From NCBI GenBank assembly GCA_021186555.1, contig JAJKFL010000042.1, positions 21,513,521 to 21,577,520 on the forward strand: 64,000 nt of DNA, read 5' to 3'. The position numbers were made by a program, and so were the translations under genes. The stretch is from Reticulitermes speratus (lineage: Eukaryota; Arthropoda; Insecta; Blattodea; Rhinotermitidae). Positions 22,246-33,820 of this stretch are shown piece after piece (position 1 is the first letter of the stretch; each line of letters starts with the position of its first letter). Below the pieces are notes generated by a model, which was not told the DNA's origin, did not search any database, and saw only the letters and a list, made by a program, of their open reading frames with translations.

Positions 22246-22757
22246 CTAACTGCATGGAGCAGAGTGCTTCTTGAGAAGCTAACAGGTCCTCAGCTAGTCA
22301 AGAAATTCCCCGCATTTTATGGAACCCGAAGTTTCATTACCGCATTCACAAGAGCACGCCACCTGTCCCTATCTTGAGCCATATCAATCCAGTCTACGCC
22401 CCTCAACCCACTTCTTGAAGATCCATGTTAATATTATCCTCCCATCTACGCCTGGGTCTTCCAAGTGGTCTCCTTCCCTCAGGTCTCCCCACCAAAATCC
22501 TGTATGCACCGCTGCCCTCCCCCATACGTGCTACATGTCCCGCCCACCTCATACTTCTTGATTTGATCACCCGAAAAATATTTGATGACGAGTACAGATC
22601 ATTAAGTTCCTCGTTATGTAGTCTTCTCCACCCCCTGTTACCTCGTCCCTCTTAGGCCCAAATATCCTCCTCAGCACCCTATTCTCGAACACCCTCAGCC
22701 TATGTTCCTCCCTCAGTGTGAGATACCAAGTTTCACACCCATACAAAATAATGAGCC
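22246..22757 (-). pseudogene. RTE-like LINE, C-terminal ORF2 remnant and 3' end
   Basis: Reading the minus strand from 22,757: [28 protein letters not shown] (the long motif runs on in the same frame through 22,640), then [50 protein letters not shown] and VNAVMNLRV. This is the C-terminal tail of a reverse transcriptase family very common in insect genomes. Frames are broken and the catalytic RT is missing (5' truncated). Other pieces of the same 3' region lie at 11.1, 32.7, 37.3, 39.1, 47.7 and 48.2 kb. The 3' end is near 22,246 beside a (TAAC)n run. Confidence 0.87.
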
Positions 22758-23269
22758 ACTAAATCTTACTGCGAACTGCGTGGCAAAACGTTGTAAAGGA
22801 GCTAAATGCTTTTTCAATTTGTCCAAAATCTTTACGTGTTTCTATCTGCATCCAAGAACGGACGGAATATGCTTGTTTCACATCTGAAGGAGAAAGATGT
22901 ACTATGTCTAAGTGTTAAACAAATATATGACATGAGATGGTGCGCAAGCGCAGACGCTGTGACGGCACTGAAAACAAACTACTCAGAAATCGAACATGTT
23001 TGAATAGACATAGCTACAAATAAATAATAAAAGTCAGTTACAGAAGTTGAAGCATGGCCTTTAGAAGAACTTTGAAAAATATTAAATGGCCATTTTTACT
23101 GTCGCCTGAATCGACTGCTTCATACAGACTGAATGCCATTTACAAATCAATGCAAGAATATGATGCTACATTTCAAAGGGTATTGAATTATTGAACTCTC
23201 TGAGGAGTTTTAATTTTGAGATTAGAAGTAATTTCTCTTGTGCTGAAAAAGAATCAGTACCTTAATGGA

Positions 23270-23765
23270 AAATTCACACGATTCAGACGACCGGCAACCT
23301 AATTGAAATCAGCATCAGATGAGAAAAAAAGGCTTTCTCTGGGGACTAAAACGAAATAAAGAACACTTCAAGTCTTTCTACGAGGAAGAGAAAATATTTT
23401 GTAGGGACGTTCTACATTGTTGTTGACAGATTAGAGGCAACCTTGGGCTTCACCGGAATTTGCTGCCAACAGTATGTAGATGCAATTCAAAAGAATTACA
23501 GTTTACAAAGTTTAATGATATCTTATGAAGGTGATATCGATACCCATTTTCAAAAGTGAGGTGCTTCAGTTTCCTCACTGTGATAGAAAAGAAAGGTCAG
23601 TATTACTCTCAGGCCTATAAAATACTTAATGAATGGATTACGGCAACATATCCAAATACTGTTTTGAAAATTTTCCTTTGCTCGGCTTCTAGAAGTGCCG
23701 AGGCGTGTCTTAAAACTGAAGTTTTTAAAAGTAAAAAAGCAGTAGTTTTGAAGTTGTGAATTTGA
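23270..23765 (+). pseudogene. Probable hAT-type (ZMYM1/dimerisation-domain) transposase remnant
   Basis: Plus strand pieces: RTFYIVVDRLEATL, then an EGDIDTHFQK region, and after a frame change ILNEWITATYPNTVLKIFLCSASRSAEACLKTEVFK. The last piece resembles the hAT C-terminal dimerisation block (usual form YPNVxxALRIFLTLPVTVASAERSFSKLK). Stops interrupt it and no inverted ends were seen. Confidence 0.5.
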
Positions 23766-24064
23766 ATGCAATTTACGCATCTACAATAAATGTAAACTTA
23801 ATTTAAATTCCACAAAACGTAACTTGTATTCATTTAAGTGTTCTCCTTATATTTGATGTGGCATGCAGGATTTAGGTTATATTGTATTAGTATTTCATAT
23901 AACAGTGGATAACAAAATAATTCTTACTTTTCGTCACACGAACTAAAGTGCGTGAACCCAAGAGCATTTTTTGCTCTGAATTCAAATATGTTGTTAGTTT
24001 TTTTCTATCAGGCAAGTTTTTTAAGTGACGCGCGGTTGAAATTTGAAGAAAACATGTATTTACG

Positions 24065-24560
24065 TTACCTAAAAAGTAAAGTGGATGACTTTCTGCTGTA
24101 TTTTGTCTGTGCAATGTCTCTTCTAAGTGTCCAGCAATAATCAGCCAGCATACTGGGACTGCACTTGCCTTGGTACCGCTTTAACATGGTGGAAATGTCC
24201 TGGTGACATCGCTCTTCGTGCTCATCGCTCACTGCCCCCAGATTTTGTGGGAAGAAGTCTAAGTGAGAGTCTAAGAAATGCACCTTTAAAGACATATTAC
24301 ACCCCATAGCTTTGTAGGATTGTAAAGATCAGCCACCACATCACAATAGTTTTCTGCCTTATAATTTCCCAAAAAATTGGTAGTGATATTTTTCAATGAT
24401 TTCCATGCTGCTTTTTCCACTTCACTTAGCTGATCTTCAAATTTTACGTCCTGTATTAACTCTCTTATTTAAGGTCCAACAAATACCCCTTCTTTGATTT
24501 TAGCATCACTTATCCTGGGACGTTAATTTTTCATATACACAAACCCAGCGTCCAAGGTTG
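24065..24560 (-). pseudogene. Remnant of a conserved transposon-associated protein of unknown function
   Basis: Minus strand: KIKEGVFVGPxIRELIQDVKF, AAWKSLKNITTNFLGNYKAENY, then MSLKVHFLDSHLDFFPQNLG, AVSDEHEERCHQDISTM and SPSMLADYCWTLRRD. I recognise this block as recurrent in arthropod repeats, where His/Asp/Glu-rich HFLDSHLDFFP and SDEHGERFHQ are the conserved motifs, but I cannot name its biochemical role. Several frameshifts and stops are present between the pieces, so this copy is dead. Confidence 0.65.
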
Positions 24561-25648
24561 ATGTGCGACGGAGTAAATAAACTTTTTCAGGGTTGATTAA
24601 TGGAGTATTTATTACATTTTTCTGTCCTGGAATAAGCGATTCTCGTCTTTGGATGTAAAGATATTTTCTGTCCCTACTATCTCACTCACACAGAAAGCAA
24701 CAAAACTTTGGGGTAGCGCCTAATATGTGTGGGTCCTCAGTATGGAATTTGCTTCATGTCGCCTTTCTGGCGCCTAGAAGTTTTAAGCGGCTGCTAAATT
24801 TTTGGAAACTTTGTGAACCCTTGGCTTAAGACATTTTTTGATAATCTTGTGCTAAAAAACTGATAGGTCTTAACACAACACTGCTACTCTTCTTTAAGTG
24901 AGTGATATGAATATAAAGGTAAAGAGTGATGACACGTTTCGCATGTCTTCCACTACCGACAGATAATTTCTGCAGGTCGCCCACTCAAAATAATTAGGTC
25001 TGGCCAAGAACTGTGTGCACCTGCTTCGCACTGAATTACAAGTGAGACCGTTTGTAGAATTAAAAAAGTTGCTTAATATGAGACACCAGTACTTCTTGCT
25101 CCCCAACACTGGCATGGCTGGCACAGCATTCAAAGTGTACTTTGTTCGAATACTGGCACCTGGGTTCATTATGGTTCTTCTAGCAAGGCTTTCAATAATT
25201 TACATCAGTGGTCATACCTCTTAGAGCATGAGAACCCCCTTCTTAAATGCAAAAAATTTCGCGGACCCCCACATGTTAATAATTACACTTTTAGGCCCCG
25301 TTCTCTGAGAGTATACTGCGCATGATGAAACAAGTCACTGTATTATGAAATCAATAACTGTTGTGAATAGACTTACGTTTTTTTCGTCACAACAAATACA
25401 CACATTTGAAAAACGCTAGTATGTTTGCTAGACATACTGTTTAGTCAGGTGTTAAGAAGCTGCAGCATGTTTGCAGACGTCTTACATGGACACCTCGCGG
25501 TTCCCTGACGCACAGGTTTGGACCCACTGGCTTAGATTGTATCGCATCTCATGAAAAATGGCGGAAGGACGTGAAAGGAAGCGGACGCGAAATAATTTGA
25601 GCCATTATTGGACTGAGATTGAGGGAGTCAGAAAAACTGCGAAAAATA

Positions 25649-25880
25649 TCAATGTCTTATCACCAACTAAATGCACTTTATTTAAACATTTTTTTTAATT
25701 CCTTTGAATGCCTCCCACTACAGAATTCAGATTTATTTTTTAAAAAATGCAGTTGAGTGACACCCCCTGAAGATGGCTTTCTAGAGAGCCGAAACATATG
25801 TAGGGGTTTTTAATATGTTTTAAAGAAACCTTATATTGGTTTTTTAAATAAAGTGCATTTAGTTGGTGATAAGACATTGA
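25649..25880. repeat. Foldback element with a central hammerhead
   Basis: About 38-bp inverted arms: ATCAATGTCTTATCACCAAC and onward (25,649-25,686) against the complement ending GTTGGTGATAAGACATTGAT (25,843-25,880). The right arm includes GTGCATTTAGTTGGT, the shared box. AAAAATGCACGGTGA follows at about 25,888-25,902; similar CACCGTGCATTT phrases flank the loci at 28.8 and 39.3 kb. Confidence 0.87.
25762..25807 (+). ncRNA. Type-I hammerhead ribozyme motif (best copy)
   Basis: Stem I ACCCC (25,762-25,766) pairs with GGGGU (25,803-25,807); CUGAAGA core 25,767-25,773; stem II 25,775-25,790 is an almost perfect hairpin (GGCUUUC...); GAAA 25,791-25,794; stem III within ACAUAUGU; predicted cleavage after A25,802. 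Every conserved core base is present. Likely derived from a Penelope-like element terminal region, where hammerheads of this small form are established. Confidence 0.87.
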
Positions 25881-26629
25881 TTTGTGAAAAATGCACGGTG
25901 ATTTTAGAATAAAGTTGCGAAAAATATGTCAGGACAGCAGGTCTCCGGACAGAGACTGTAACCCGAGACCTCCCGAATGACAATCAGAAGTGCCGAAGAT
26001 CACGCCGCAATGTTCGTTTTTACACTGTTGTTCGTAGTAAGTAGCTTACTGTACTTTAGGTTATTTTACTTTGTATTACGATGGGGTACCAGCCCATTTG
26101 AATTCTGTGACAACAGCAATAAACTGTTACATCAGATGTGAATAGGCCTAATATTACGAGCGTCGGTCAGAAAATTAGTTCTTATGACCAATAATTTCGT
26201 AGCTAATAAACCAACATTGATCTTGATTGTATCAGGAAAATTCGTCGCCAAGAAACTATCATCTGTTTTCCGCGCTGAAGCAAAATCTTGGTGGCCAAAA
26301 ATTTCAAGACGATCGCGAGGTGGAACCAGATGTGATACGATGGATGGTAGTACAGGAGAGGGACTGATATCAACAGGGTATAGAAAATCTCGCCCCACGA
26401 CATGATAAATGCTCTATTATGGCGGGGAATATGTGGAAAAGTCGGTGGACAGCAGCGCAATTACATGTGAACTGTTCTTCACCACTATACAGTTCAGTGA
26501 CATACAACGTTCCTTCAAATACATAAAAGGTAAAGATACATTTTTCCATGCACACGACATGAAAGCATACAAGGAGACTGGAGATATAGCCGTACCCATT
26601 CTTAACCGCGGCAGTATGTGGAGCTAAGG

Positions 26630-26822
26630 TTAGCCTCATTCCCCAGCCAATTTACCCCCGTGTGAAGAGGTCTCGATACCAACAGAACTGGGGGCTAGCT
26701 GTGCCTCACAGCCGTTCTGGATATTTTCGGAAAGGGAAAATCGCTTGTCTCTGCCGGGAACCGAACCCCGGATTGTCCAGCCAATAACCTTGTCATTATA
26801 CCGACTACGCTATCCCAACTCG
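26630..26822 (-). mobile_element. tRNA-derived SINE (family A relative)
   Basis: Reverse strand: GTTGGGATAGCGTAGTCGGTA (A-box region; last base belongs to the spacer), B box GGTTCGGTTCCC, then a body ending in GGGGGTAAATTGGCTGGGG, which parallels GGGGGTAAAGCGGCTGGGG in the copy at 4.1 kb. Shorter and diverged; no target duplication was identified. Confidence 0.78.
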
Positions 26823-27259
26823 TCTTTAAACACGTACATCAGTACATTTACGTTTAAATACTGATATAGCGCCACCCTCATTTACCGCCTATGAATGTCT
26901 ATGAACAATTTCCTATTATGCAGTAGGCTGTTCCGATTTACAGCCACACTCGATATAACGCAATAAATTGCGCAGAACAAACAGTGGCGCGATATATCGA
27001 GGTTCTATTGTGTATGTGTTCTTACTACATCAATATACGCTTTGTACTCGTGTTCTTATTATTAGTGAAAATAAAGAACCCAAAATATACTGCAGCGTGA
27101 ACTTATTTTCTGACCAACCCTCAATACCACGTCTAATATATTATACGAGTAAAATACTCGGTCGCGTGAACACGAAATTGAACTTTCAGGTTCCATAAAA
27201 GGCGGACACTTTTGACATATAATACCTGAGCTTTTCAAGAACTTTTCTCTATTTGATTA

Positions 27260-27263
27260 AGGC

Positions 27264-27298
<35 letters not shown>

Positions 27299-28510
27299 CG
27301 GCACATTAATAAACCTGAATTGAATTGAATTATTATTATTCAGTGTACTGTTGTTAATTTTAGACTAATTAATGTAATTTGCTTACGGTGCTGCAATGAC
27401 GCATTAGTGTCACGGCACCTTGCAGCAATCACACGACTTCCTGTTCAAGACTTACTAAAACCTGCAGTAGATAGGCCAACTGAGGATTTCTGTGCCAGTA
27501 GGGACGAAATTAAATTCCACATTTCTTCTGTTTGCTGTTTACATTACAACACAACTGTCAAGGAAAACTGATGGACAGGGACTTCAGAGATAACCCATCT
27601 CATTATAAATTAGGGTCTGTTGCACACAGGCTATACGAATATCAGACGAAAAGCCCAAGCCTGCTTTAACAGTGCTATTGTCCAGTCCAAATCAGTGTCT
27701 ATCCAAATTCTTATCTATCACTAATTTCAGGTCTTTACTGAGGTCACTAAATAGACTGGCACACATATTTCAACCTACGCACTAAGACACATTAGAGCAA
27801 CAGCCCGTTTCATTGTGTGAGTAAATCATTCCAATCAGTTATATAAATATCTGTGCTCGCTGTATACGTCCAAGAAGGTTTGCGTTACAGGAGAAACGAA
27901 TACGGCCACATAATCGAGCAATGTTTATAGTGTGTCATGTTCACTCCGAGACTTGACTTCCGATACACATTCAGGTGTGTTGCAAGGAGATCCTTAGTAA
28001 AATCTATAACACTAACTAATATTAGAGAAATCATGGTCTACAATGTTATACATTACTTCCTGAAACGATTTATATAAGGTCTATTCAGTCATCTCTGACC
28101 ACTAATTGAATATAAACACCACAAAACAACAGAACTTAACTATATTAAAAAGACATGTATATTTTGCAGTATGTGTGTTTTGTTGTTTTTGTATTATTTA
28201 ATGTGTGGGTGTTTTTGTAATGGGCGTGTGTTTTTTTTTTGTATTGTGTGTGGGTGTTTTTGTAAGGTGTGGATGTTTTTGTTAAGGAGTGGATGTTTTT
28301 GTTAAGGTGTGGATGTTTTTGTAATGTGTGTATGGTGTTCTAATGTGTGTACTTGTATTTACTGTATGTATTTTATTTTGTAATTGTGTATAGTTTGTTT
28401 TGTATTGTTACTTTTATGTATATTATATTTCCATTTGTATTGTGTGTACTAGTGTAAGGACTACTGCCACCGGGTAAAAACCCAATTGCAGTAAATAATA
28501 ATAATAATAA
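27260..28510. repeat. Simple-sequence and low-complexity blocks
   Basis: An (ATT)n run lies at about 27,268-27,297. At 28,160-28,350 a degenerate GT-rich repeat has units like GTGTGGATGTTTTTGTTAAG. At 28,445-28,510 the sequence CCACCGGGTAAAAACCC followed by (TAA)n looks like a LINE or other retroelement 3' tail. Nothing coding was seen in the block. Confidence 0.6.
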
Positions 28511-28816
28511 AATAATATAAATACTCCTAGCTGAACACAAAATGGACCCACCTCCAAAAAAAACTAAAACCATCAAAGAAATTATACAGTCTTTGAAATA
28601 CAGGATTACTTTTTATGAGTTGGATTAAAGTATAATTAACATACAGAGCCAAGTTACACATTTCGAGTGACATAATTACTTTCTCTTCAATTTAAGATAC
28701 TTGACTCTAAAGGAAGAAAGGTAGGCTTGTATTCAAAACATATTTAACTAGTCCACAAAAATGAAACACAAATAACAACTTAACATTGTATTTACCGTGC
28801 ATTTTCAATTAAGATA

Positions 28817-28862
28817 TGTTCAATAAACACCAACTAGTGCATTAGTTGGTGTTTATTGAACA
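28817..28862. repeat. Perfect 20-bp palindrome carrying the shared box
   Basis: Arms 28,817-28,836 and 28,843-28,862 are exactly complementary, with loop GTGCAT. The right arm with the loop reads GTGCATTAGTTGGTG, the same box found downstream of the hammerheads; CCGTGCATTTTC just upstream (28,797) also matches flanks of those loci. Confidence 0.85.
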
Positions 28863-30192
28863 AATAACAACGTATTAATGTACGTAATTACAGAACGTGT
28901 GCTTTTGATTAACTAATACAATGACAACCAATACTATTAGTACAATCTCCCACACACAGTCTTCATCACTGTAGCCGTTAACAGTTAAGTGGGGTCACCG
29001 AACGCTACCCGCAAGAGCATCATGCCACGCAGTTTCTAAGACAAAGAATTCCACCTCAGTTAAAAACATTCTAAGGCATCAGTCCATACCGTTCACAATA
29101 TTCGTCCGCCTGTTCAACAAGTTTAGTATCTCTGAAACTAATAAAAATGGCGGATAAGTGTAAAACAAAACTTGTTTTAGAAAGAAAAGTCCGACAAATT
29201 ATTAATTTTCCTATCACATGCATGAATTTAAGACCAAGCCAGTTTTTTTGCCTCAGAAGAAACACGCGGGACGTTGCCTGACTCAATGAGTGTTGTTACA
29301 ATCACAAAGCAACCCTTTAACTCCGCGTCATGCAAAGCAGTGTGGTTGAATATGAAGTTGTATTGTTTGACTTCCCCACAAAAGTTTCTGTATCACTTCA
29401 GTTTCTTCTCTGAAGATGAACGCGAGAAGTAGTGAAAGATTACGGAATAAACCATGAAAAAAAAAAAATTGTTTCTCAAATTGCAATGCACATTTTTCTG
29501 CACGGTGGCGCTAGTACATAAAAAATTACGTTACACTAATTGGCAGTAACAATCCACTTGTGTCCAGTCAAACAATCGTCTTCTTTACAAAAGTCACAAA
29601 GGGCATACTGTTGAACTGCTACTGTGTTAACATTCAGAAAGCAGATATTGTTGCTACATTACGCAAAGTAAATATCCAGTTATACACTTACTTCCTCCTT
29701 GGCTCTACAGTCATCTAAGAACCTTGGCCTCCTCTACAATAAATGTCCATTCTTCTAAACAACACAGTATAATAAAATCTTTCTCTAATTAAAGAATTAC
29801 TTATGGCTATCACTTCAGCAACAGACAGGCTCGATTCTCCAACCGTCAGACAGCTTCCCGCACAGTTCTGAAATCCAGCATTGAACTCTCCACACGCTGA
29901 AATTCAACTGCCCGACCGGACTCAAGCAAAAGACAGTCAGCGAGAGAGCAGTTATCCGTGGCAGCTGCCATGCGTATTATGATGACGTCACCTGAAGTGT
30001 CAAAGTTTCGGAACTCCCGGAAGAAAAGAGTTTGTGAAGAAAGTGGAAGATAATAATTCTACCGAAACATTCTTGTACGTACGTATGTGAAGTAAATTTT
30101 CAGTTATCGGAAATTCAGACGAGGTATTTCGTTTCAGGAACAAAAATTCACGGACCGTATTCAACTTGGTAACAGATAATGAACATTGAATA
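28863..30192. other. Stretch without recognised features
   Basis: No gene, exon or repeat family was recognised. It includes an A run near 29,458. Confidence 0.4.
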
Positions 30193-30205
30193 TGTTCAAT
30201 GGTAA

Positions 30206-30481
30206 AAGACGTACAGTTCACCCTAGAACTGGCCATGAAGGCCCAGACGAGAAGTAGACGTAGGTGTAGCTCTACTCGGCGCTAGATGGGGGTGGGTTGT
30301 CAGCGCCACGACCCGGCCGCTTTATCCCCGGAAAAGAGATCCGATACCCATTGTACAGGAGGCTGGGTGGGCCCCAGAGCCAGTCTGGACAAGTGAGGAA
30401 AATCTCGCCAGCACCGGGATTTGATCCCCGAGCCTTCCACCCTGTAGCGAGTCGCTATACCGACTGCGCCATCCCGGTTCG
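30206..30481 (-). mobile_element. tRNA-derived SINE (family A) with 13-bp target duplication
   Basis: Reverse strand: CCGGGATGGCGCAGTCGGTA (A box), GGGATCAAATCCC-like B box, and a body parallel to the copy at 4.1 kb (CCACCCAGCCTCCTGTACAA, GGCCTTCATGGCC). TGTTCAATGGTAA flanks it at 30,193-30,205 and 30,482-30,494. Confidence 0.92.
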
Positions 30482-31496
30482 TGTTCAATGGTAACACTTC
30501 ATTATTTATAATTATATTTTTGTGTTACTGATAGTGGCTACTGCACCATACCTAACGTTGAAGGCCTGTTTATTAGCTATGAATTCTTAGCATAAAGTGC
30601 GTTAAATTTACGCACCTAGCGGAGGTCGCGCCCAGCCATTTGAATATTATATCTTCGAATGTTCTCAATGGATTGCGATTAGGTTTTATAATGGGGATTT
30701 ATAACAAAAACTTGTCTTGTAGAATTATTTTTGGTTCTTATCTAATACAACATCTACTTTACGCTAAGTTCAAATCGATATTTGTACATCAGTATTTTCT
30801 ATAGAATTGCTCACCTCACAAAACGTTTGGCATAGCATAAGCCGAATAAAGGGCTATATGTTTATCTTAAATATTTCTAGCGATAGGGTAAACATATAAC
30901 AACATACGAGGAAAACATGACGACTCACTCCGTATTGTGAATATCTTTGTAATAACAAAGTACTTTGCCTATATGAAAACACAATTCATTAGCTCCACCA
31001 CCAATTCCATTCATGGTATTCAGATACTGTTCTCCAGCTAATTCAATTAACTTCCGATTTAATAACGGACGGGAAAGGGTTGCCAGAAACGTGGAGAAAC
31101 AGACTCTTGTCTGTCATAATAAATATCTTACAGCAATAAATGATCGCTAAGGCCAAGAACGTATCGCAAATCGCAAATAATGCATTTGGATGTAGGTGCA
31201 GTCCAGTTTGAATGCAGCATACATTTACCTTCTTGCTTATGTAGGACAATCTGTGCTCTGTCTGTTTGTCGTCATGTCCACCCTGTATGTGCTGCACTCG
31301 TATCTGTCCCGCTGTGACGCTTTGTGTAACTGCCATGCCATGTCGTGTCACTTGAATTAAGCCAACATATTTCTCCTGTCAATTTACACACACACAAATA
31401 TAAACACGTCTACAGCACTATTTGTCATTCTTAATATCATACAGGTCACGTATACCAGGCGTTACTTGCACATGCATTTGCTTCTACTTGTACTAT

Positions 31497-31606
31497 ACGC
31501 ATGCGCATGAAAGTCCCTTCTACCACTACGCTCAGTTTCCCCACCCTTTCGCCATTACTTACCGCGGTAAAAAATATAGTCGGATACTTTTTGGACAGCC
31601 CTCGTA
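31497..31606 (-). mobile_element. Solo 110-bp end of a mariner element
   Basis: Almost identical to the transposase-proximal 5' end (35,045-35,153) of the intact mariner, including the TIR GGATACTTTTTGGACAGCCC and the abutting TA. The rest of the element is missing. It borders the left arm of the inverted duplication. Confidence 0.88.
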
Positions 31607-32542
31607 AACTAATATGTACCTATGTACTGTACTCCGTACGTTTCTTCTGTACTTCCGTACACTATTTATCACTTACAGACCCATCGTAATCGTAATTATA
31701 ATCACTAAATCACCACTAGTAGTAGTAGTAATGTAGTAGTAGTCGTAGCAGTTTTTCTGTCTTCCATTCTTAGTCTGACCTCTTCTAACCATGCATTGTA
31801 GGTGTAGAGAGTTATATTCTTGCACCTGATCACACTTAATGACACAAACACACACTCGGTGGAACTCCTTTGGACGAATGATCAGCCCATCGCAGAGACT
31901 TCTACCTGACAACACACAAAACTCACAAGATATCCATGTCCCCCTCGGATTCGAACCCGCAATCCTAGCAAGCGAGCGACCGCAGACCTACGCCCTAGGT
32001 CGAGCGGCGGCCACCGAGATCGCCTGTAGCAATCTTGCAATTCATTATTATAGCTCTCCTGGCTGTATTAAATGCCTGGCAGTATTGATTGATTCGGAAA
32101 TAATTTTCGTCATGTCCATTGAACTTTATCTCGATCTGTTAAACTTCGGATGGTCTAATTTGCAATGCAACAGTGTTTTTTCTTCCCTTGTTTGTGTATT
32201 TGCGTTTTTCTTTATTCTAGTTAGACGTAATTAGAGTGCGCCTCTGTTATCTGGAATTCTATTTTGTCTCCTGATGTCAACAAGCTGGAACGCACCCAGC
32301 AAGAGTTTGCAGCTCTCTGTTGTAATCGTTCCTTTCACAAGGCCCATTATATTTATGCTAATGTATTACAGTACTTAAAATTGCATACCTTACATGAGTG
32401 GATGTATCAACTTGACCCACTGTTCTTTCAGTAATGTTTACTTTCTGTCCTCTTTTGGACACAATCAGTCTCCCAGGTCTCACTCGGGAACTTTGCGATA
32501 TCGGCTCTTCATGCAACAATCGCGAGTTCCTAATATTGTTTA
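31607..32542 (+). repeat. Left arm of a young, large inverted duplication
   Basis: This segment is the reverse complement of 35,154-36,093 with few substitutions and almost no indels: matched positions sum to 67,696 across more than 800 bp. It contains a SINE-B copy and, outside it, an open frame with no recognised function. Its outer border is the solo mariner end; its inner limit is set by the mariner in the other arm. Confidence 0.93.
31755..32025 (-). mobile_element. tRNA-derived SINE (family B)
   Basis: Reverse complement of the copy at 35,671-35,941, with B box GGTTCGAATCC and a trinucleotide tail. Duplicated as part of the arm, not inserted independently. Confidence 0.88.
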
Positions 32543-32653
32543 TAGATACGTTTCACAGAACAGATTTTTGCCTTAATGCATTTTACATGAGCTGTTGCAC
32601 TTTCTTGCCTATTGAAATGCCTTATTATGGGTGTAATTAGTCGTTATAACTAA

Positions 32654-32815
32654 CTCCATGGAGCAGAGTCCTTCTTGAGAAGCTAACAGGTCTTCAGCTA
32701 GTCAAGAAATTCCCCGCATTTTATGGAACCCGAAGGTTCGTTACCGCATTCACAAAAGCCCGCCTCGTCCATATCCTGAGCCAGATAATCCAGTCCATGC
32801 CTCACCATCCCACTT
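32654..32815 (-). mobile_element. RTE-like LINE 3'-end fragment
   Basis: Matches 22,246-22,400: ATGGAGCAGAGTCCTTCTTG, AGAAGCTAACAGGTC, AAATTCCCCGCATTTTATGG, then a decayed GGACTGG(AT)TA-type coding piece. Strongly 5' truncated. Confidence 0.85.
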
Positions 32816-33122
32816 CGTTATAATTATGTAAAATTTTTTCCCTTCTTATTTTCATTGCGACGTCACTAGTTGCAATTTACCGCTTTGTCTTGCCTTGTGT
32901 ATTGTTCGTCTGGTTTTTGTTCCTTTCTTTGAACGCCTAATGTCATTTTTGCCTAGCCTATTCCTGTAGGTCCTTTATTGGCCATTCGGCTATTGAATAA
33001 GCATGTAAATAAATAAATATTTGTATAATAATATCTTATTATTAGCTCACTATATATAATACCGATGGTGTGACTGAGTCACACCCGGATCTATGACAGT
33101 CACGTGGCTAGTTATTGTATTT

Positions 33123-33123
<1 letters not shown>

Positions 33124-33162
<39 letters not shown>
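33124..33162. repeat. (CTA)n microsatellite
   Basis: About 13 uninterrupted trinucleotide units. It makes short hydrophobic open frames that are not genes. Confidence 0.95.
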
Positions 33163-33820
33163 GTCATATTATACTTTGTCTTTTGAATACAATGTTAGGG
33201 GTCACGTGCAGCCCACCTGCTTTTCTCTCCAAATCCTTCAGACATGGCCTGGGCTTCGAATCGGCTCCGGATTTGTCCCACAGTTCTTTCAAAGTGCTTT
33301 TTAGATAGCAGTACAATTGAGTCATATCGATAAGACTCTAAACTAACTGTAGAGCACATACCTAATTTCGTGGCAAATTTATTTTCGTATCATAAAATAA
33401 AGTACATCACAAAACTGGTTCCGATTAACCAACTCCACTTACGCGCGGTGTTGCTACGGATGAACTGATTGAGCTAAAAACTTCCTTTCCACTAATCCCT
33501 GGCGGTCATAACATGAACTAACAGAAACCGACCACAATTGGTTTATAAGCCAAACCATACTTCACGATAACATCAGTCCTGGAATTTCATGTTGGACGTC
33601 GTATTCACTGGCATTTTCTATTAATATGAAGCCTTATAAGCGTGGGGGAAAAACATCTCTACATAAAAATACAGTTGGGATATCCGTGAAGTCGTGTAAT
33701 TTGTTTCTGGGATATACGAGTATACGTGCACTTTCACTGGACTGAATGTTTTCTCGACCAACAATATGCAGCGCATAAAACATACACAAATACATACATA
33801 ACCATGTGTATCCTTGAACT

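Noticed and set aside
29405-29445. CTGAAGA ... GAAA as a hammerhead
   Set aside because: No stem II or stem I pairing.
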